8,129 bases of DNA, taken from assembly GCA_937914725.1 (NCBI GenBank), contig CALDMJ010000191.1, forward strand, positions 1-8,129, read 5' to 3'. The DNA is from an uncultured Clostridia bacterium (GTDB lineage: Bacteria; Bacillota; Clostridia; Christensenellales; UBA1242). The notes beneath the pieces are model-generated. The model did not search any database, was not told the origin of the DNA, and saw only the letters and a program-made list of their open reading frames with translations. Below are positions 5,495-8,129 of the stretch, in pieces (the first letter of the stretch is position 1; each line of letters opens with the position of its first letter). The translations under genes and the position numbers were made by a program.

Positions 5495-6733
5495 TTGTTT
5501 GCACTATCGTATGTATTCACGAGTTGGTGGATAGCGCTCATCGCGATTGCGGTTGGCTGCGCGTGTATGGCGTTGTTTGTTTGGAGACAAAAGAAAATTG
5601 TCGAGCCGCTCATTAATTTTGCGCCGCTCAAAAATAGCGCGTTCACATTATCGGTTTGCATTAATATGATAGGCTTGATTTTGGTCTTTGCGCTAAATAT
5701 GATTATTCCGCTATTCTTGGGAGTCAAAGGGGAATCGACGCTGATTTCGTCGCTTGCGCTTTTCCCAGCGATCTTGCTCTCGTGCGTAGCCGCGCCAATT
5801 GCGGGGCGTGCGTTTGATAAACACGGCGTGAAATGGCTGTTGCCTATCGGCTTTATGTTGATGACGACATTCATTGTGCTAATATCTATATTTATTGGTA
5901 AACTTGAGTGGTACTATCTCGCGCTTTTGTACATACCAGTCGTTGTTGGTTCGGCGCTAATTATTGGACCAGTGCAAAGTTTTGGGCTTTCGTTCCTAAA
6001 ACCCGCTGAGAACCCTCACGGTGTGACAATCTTCAGCACGGGCTTCCAAATCGCGGGCGCGCTCGGCTCAGCATTTTTGGCGGACGGACTTTATAATTGC
6101 GTCGCGGGCGCAAATGCAACAGTTTCGACAGCAACAACGGCAATACTTGTGACGGGGCTAGCGGCGGCAGCGGTCTCGCTGATTGGACTCGTGCTTTCAA
6201 TAGTTGTTTCGCAAAAAAGACGCAAAAACGTGGAAAAAACGCTAGAAAATCACGAAATTTCAGTAAAAAACCTTATGAAAACCGAAATTTACTCAGTAAA
6301 TCGCGACGCGTCAGTTGTTGAGGCAATGAAAAATATCGTCGAACACAAAATCAGTAGTATCATTGTTACCGACGATAACGGCAATCTTGCAGGGTATTTG
6401 AGTGACGGAGATATTGTTCGCTACCTCTCAAAAAATTATACTAACATCAAAATTGCATATTCATATGAGGCGACCGATGGGGAAGCCAACGAATTTATGA
6501 GCAAAATTGGCGAACTTTCGACCTTGAAAGTGAGTGAAATTGCGAATGAAAAACCGTACACAATCGACATAAACGCCGACCTTGGGGACGTTTGCCGCGA
6601 ACTTGGCGTCCGTCACCTAAAGAAAGCGCCCGTGCTTGACAATGGCAAACTTGTTGGAGTCATCAGTCGCAGCGACATTACTAAGTTTGTAATGAACCTT
6701 TGTGTCGAAAAACTTGAATCAAATATCAAGTAA
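5495..6733 (+). CDS. C-terminal fragment: MFS helices 7-14 plus tandem CBS domains
   Basis: This is the in-frame continuation after the TAG. The listed start is TTG 5495, which has no ribosome binding site and is probably an internal Leu codon, so independent translation is doubtful. It encodes the family loop LFVWRQKKIVEPLINF, a motif-A-like PIAGRAFDKHGVKWL, and helices to about fragment residue 240. A basic linker QKRRKNVEKT leads into a CBS pair: NLMKTEIYSVNRDASVVEAM...GYLSDGDIVRYLS and VSEIANEKPYTIDINAD...HLKKAPVLDNGKLVGVISRSDI. CBS pairs (Bateman modules) bind adenosyl ligands such as AMP, ATP or c-di-AMP and regulate the attached protein. The SDGD and SRSD segments sit where ribose/phosphate-contacting Ser/Thr-x-x-Asp motifs are found. 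A cytosolic regulatory role is inferred; the ligand is unknown. Confidence 0.85.
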   Translation: MFALSYVFTSWWIALIAIAVGCACMALFVWRQKKIVEPLINFAPLKNSAFTLSVCINMIGLILVFALNMIIPLFLGVKGESTLISSLALFPAILLSCVAAPIAGRAFDKHGVKWLLPIGFMLMTTFIVLISIFIGKLEWYYLALLYIPVVVGSALIIGPVQSFGLSFLKPAENPHGVTIFSTGFQIAGALGSAFLADGLYNCVAGANATVSTATTAILVTGLAAAAVSLIGLVLSIVVSQKRRKNVEKTLENHEISVKNLMKTEIYSVNRDASVVEAMKNIVEHKISSIIVTDDNGNLAGYLSDGDIVRYLSKNYTNIKIAYSYEATDGEANEFMSKIGELSTLKVSEIANEKPYTIDINADLGDVCRELGVRHLKKAPVLDNGKLVGVISRSDITKFVMNLCVEKLESNIK

Positions 6734-6899
6734 ATTATTATTAAAATAAATATTTTCATTGTTGTGTGTTTAACTTCTGCTTTTATTAAATTGAATAACT
6801 TTGTAAAGCGAGTGTTTGTATAGATCATATTGCTATTTAGTGCGAAAACAAATTCGCGTAGTAGTTTTTAATTCGTGTAAAAATTATATGGGTTGCACA

Positions 6900-6927
6900 T
6901 TTGCGTGTAGTATTGACGACACGCAAA
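6900..6927. promoter_or_regulatory. Palindromic candidate operator overlapping the -35 box
   Basis: TTTGCGTGT (6900-6908) and ACACGCAAA (6919-6927) are perfect reverse complements, nine bases each around a 10-base spacer. Two further symmetric pairs (6910-6911 with 6916-6917) make 11 of 14 positions match per half. The -35 TTGACG sits at 6913-6918 inside it, as expected for a repressor site. The regulator is not identified. Confidence 0.6.
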
Positions 6928-6941
6928 GATTGTGGTATAAT
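6913..6941 (+). promoter_or_regulatory. Sigma-A promoter of the 191-residue gene
   Basis: TTGACG (6913-6918, 5 of 6) and TATAAT (6936-6941, 6 of 6) with a 17-bp spacer and TGG before the -10. The 234-base gap 6734-6967 otherwise holds only a weak GCGAA/TTCGC hairpin (6842-6857) and AT-rich sequence, with no clear terminator for the transporter gene. Confidence 0.88.
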
Positions 6942-6967
6942 AGCAAGTAAAAGAGAGGAAAATCTAT

Positions 6968-7543
6968 ATGTACATTAAATGTGTAGACAAAAAGGCGCTG
7001 CAACAAATGTTCGCAGGGTCTGGTTATGACGTGGTGTGGGCGCAACCATATTTTTACAAGTTTAAGCGCTCGAGAATTGATAGCGTGGAAGAATTTGTGC
7101 ATAATGACGTCGATTTCAAGCTTAATTGTCCGCTTGGTGGCGCTGTTCGCGCACTTTTGAAAGATGCACGCGGCAATTGCTTCGTCGTCAATTTCTACGA
7201 TTATTCTGCGGATGTTTTAAATTATGCCGAAAATGACATTCGCAACATTTACATTGGGGGAATGGCGAAAAAGTTTGGGGCAGAATATGTGCGAGACTGC
7301 AAAGAAAATAATAGCGACATTGCGGCGCTTCGCAAACGATTTATCGAGCGTTACGGCAAGCGCTCGACGATAAATAGTGATATGATTATTAAAATTCCGC
7401 TAAAAAACGCGCCAAACTTTGATTGGGCGCACGGATGCGACGGCACGGACGCGGCAAAACTTTCGGCGCGCTTTTCTCAAAACATTGCGGCGCTTGACAG
7501 CAAACTTGATATGCAATTTAGTTTGAAAGACCACATCCGCTAA
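6968..7543 (+). CDS. Hypothetical soluble protein, 191 residues
   Basis: I do not recognise this protein. The ATG follows AGAGGA (6954-6959) at 8 bases, so the start is well supported. It has no signal peptide or membrane segment and reads as a mixed alpha/beta cytosolic protein rich in Lys, Arg, Asp and Asn. Visible landmarks are PLGGAVRALLKDARGNCFVV (residues 55-74), which looks like a beta-strand pair around a turn, a Tyr/Asp-rich stretch NFYDYSADVLNYAEND, a helical LRKRFIERYGKR, and a polar C-terminus. Six Cys residues are scattered without a metal-binding spacing. The gene has its own strong promoter, an operator-like palindrome over the -35 and its own terminator, so it is a regulated single-gene unit. 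Codon choice (frequent GCG, CGC, GAC) resembles secA, giving no sign of recent transfer. Confidence 0.85.
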   Translation: MYIKCVDKKALQQMFAGSGYDVVWAQPYFYKFKRSRIDSVEEFVHNDVDFKLNCPLGGAVRALLKDARGNCFVVNFYDYSADVLNYAENDIRNIYIGGMAKKFGAEYVRDCKENNSDIAALRKRFIERYGKRSTINSDMIIKIPLKNAPNFDWAHGCDGTDAAKLSARFSQNIAALDSKLDMQFSLKDHIR

Positions 7544-7576
7544 AAAATGCCGAATAAAACAACAATGTATACTTTT

Positions 7577-7611
7577 AGATGCATATTTTTTAGGTTATGC
7601 ATCTTTTTTTT
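7577..7611 (+). terminator. Rho-independent terminator of the 191-residue gene
   Basis: AGATGCATA (7577-7585) pairs perfectly with TATGCATCT (7596-7604) around a 10-base loop, followed by eight T (7604-7611). An outer AAATGCC (7545-7551) with GGCATTT (7613-7619) could extend the fold. Confidence 0.88.
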
Positions 7612-7623
7612 GGGCATTTATAG

Positions 7624-7652
7624 TTGTATTTTAAAAATTAATGTGGTATAAT
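7624..7652 (+). promoter_or_regulatory. Predicted promoter of the right-edge membrane protein
   Basis: A perfect -10 TATAAT (7647-7652) is preceded by TGTGG, an extended -10. The -35 is weak, TTGTAT (7624-7629, 3 of 6), at 17-bp spacing. The untranslated leader would be about 48 bases and carries GGGGAA twice (7685 and 7695). Confidence 0.65.
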
Positions 7653-7706
7653 TTACAAAATGTACTAAAATTCGACAATACGTAGGGGAAAGCAGGGGAA
7701 ATATAA

Positions 7707-8129
7707 ATGATTTATAATATATTCATTATTGTGGCAGTCGTGCTTGCCACTGTTACACCGCTGATTGTGTTTAGAAAGAAAATCGGCGAAGATAAATTTA
7801 GATTGATTGTCAAAATTCTTTCAATCGCATTGTTTTGCTTGGCATTTATCAGGATGTACCTCAATGATAACTTCATTTGGGTGATCAACGGCGGCGTTTA
7901 TGACCAAAGATATTTTCACACGACAGACATTTTGCAAAGCCTGCTTCGCTGGGGAATGTTGTTTGCCTTTGTCGTGTATCCGTGTGCGGCGTTCTTTAAG
8001 ACAAAAACGCTCAAAAATTTTGCGATGTACTTTTGTTTGCCTATTGCAATTGTCGCGCTTTGCTGCTATGATGTTTTCCTCGATTATTTCACGACACCGT
8101 CGGGTAGAGGTATTTGGGTTGATGCACCG
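7707..8129 (+). CDS. Multi-pass membrane protein, truncated by the right edge
   Basis: The ATG at 7707 follows AGGGGA (7694-7699) at 7 bases, and an in-frame TAA immediately precedes it, so the start is firm. The 141 codons present run to the edge without a stop. Four hydrophobic segments are visible: about residues 3-22 (IFIIVAVVLATVTPLIVF), 32-51 (around KILSIALFCLAFI), 82-99 (around WGMLFAFVVYPCAAFF) and 105-122 (around YFCLPIAIVALCC). Basic loops after the first segment (FRKK) and third segment (KTKTLK) suggest that these loops face the cytosol. I do not recognise the family. The layout is loosely like small polytopic YwaF-type proteins of Bacillota, but that is only an impression. Its own promoter separates it from the gene before. 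Confidence 0.8.
   Translation, partial: MIYNIFIIVAVVLATVTPLIVFRKKIGEDKFRLIVKILSIALFCLAFIRMYLNDNFIWVINGGVYDQRYFHTTDILQSLLRWGMLFAFVVYPCAAFFKTKTLKNFAMYFCLPIAIVALCCYDVFLDYFTTPSGRGIWVDAP

Larger units (their letters stand above)
4865..6733 (+). pseudogene. LmrB/DHA2-type MFS efflux transporter fused to a CBS pair, interrupted by in-frame TAG
   Basis: Read through the TAG at 5468-5470 (codon 202), the frame gives about 622 residues: a 14-helix DHA2 drug:H+ antiporter of the LmrB/MDR kind (1-450), then two CBS domains (about 467-522 and 555-610). The stop lies inside the KPKLDILSVI-x-IG helix, where recalled LmrB-type proteins carry hydrophobic residues, often Leu. A single TTG-to-TAG change explains it, and no bases are lost on either side. 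The downstream half keeps family features and shows no second lesion, so the mutation is recent, a sequencing error, or is suppressed. TAG also ends secA at its natural C-terminus, which argues against genome-wide recoding of TAG. The gene is single, behind the attenuator-like element at 4633-4736, with no clear terminator after it. Confidence 0.8.

Noticed and set aside
6842..6857. GCGAA/TTCGC hairpin as terminator of the MFS gene
   Set aside because: Only five pairs, over 100 bases from the stop, with no T-tract directly after it.
1..8129. CRISPR array, tRNA, rRNA or insertion sequence
   Set aside because: No regularly spaced direct repeats, cloverleaf, rRNA-like block or transposase reading frame was seen on either strand.

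Overview
The window looks like a chromosomal segment of a low-to-moderate-GC Bacillota, probably an uncultured Clostridia-type lineage. Supporting signs are AGAGG-type ribosome binding sites, sigma-A promoters with TATAAT and an upstream TG, U-tract terminators, a SecA with a CxCx8CC tail and a clostridial-type insertion in its second nucleotide-binding domain, a BspA-type leucine-rich-repeat surface protein, and an LmrB-like drug-efflux transporter. The taxonomic call is inference; there is no rRNA or other marker beyond secA. All genes lie on the + strand, but most have their own promoter or terminator, so this is a row of mostly single-gene units rather than one operon.

Layout. Positions 3-1445 hold a cell-surface protein open to the left edge, with a possible degenerate zinc ribbon, a membrane segment, four 23-residue leucine-rich repeats and an InlB-like repeat; a terminator follows. 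Positions 1739-4444 hold secA with its own promoter, a GC-rich hairpin enclosing its stop codon and a strong terminator. Positions 4445-4864 are a 420-base gap. It contains an inverted repeat around the secA terminator, then a near-consensus promoter followed at once by a 17-bp terminator hairpin. That second element is a candidate RNA of about 60 nt or an attenuator. Positions 4865-6733 are an LmrB/DHA2-type MFS transporter fused to a tandem CBS module, broken at codon 202 by one in-frame TAG. Positions 6968-7543 encode an unrecognised 191-residue soluble protein with its own promoter, a palindromic candidate operator over the -35 box, and a terminator. From 7707 to the right edge is the start of a multi-pass membrane protein.

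No complete new multi-gene system is visible. The observations most worth following are the amber-interrupted MFS-CBS gene, the very short promoter-terminator unit upstream of it, and the orphan gene at 6968 with its operator-like palindrome.
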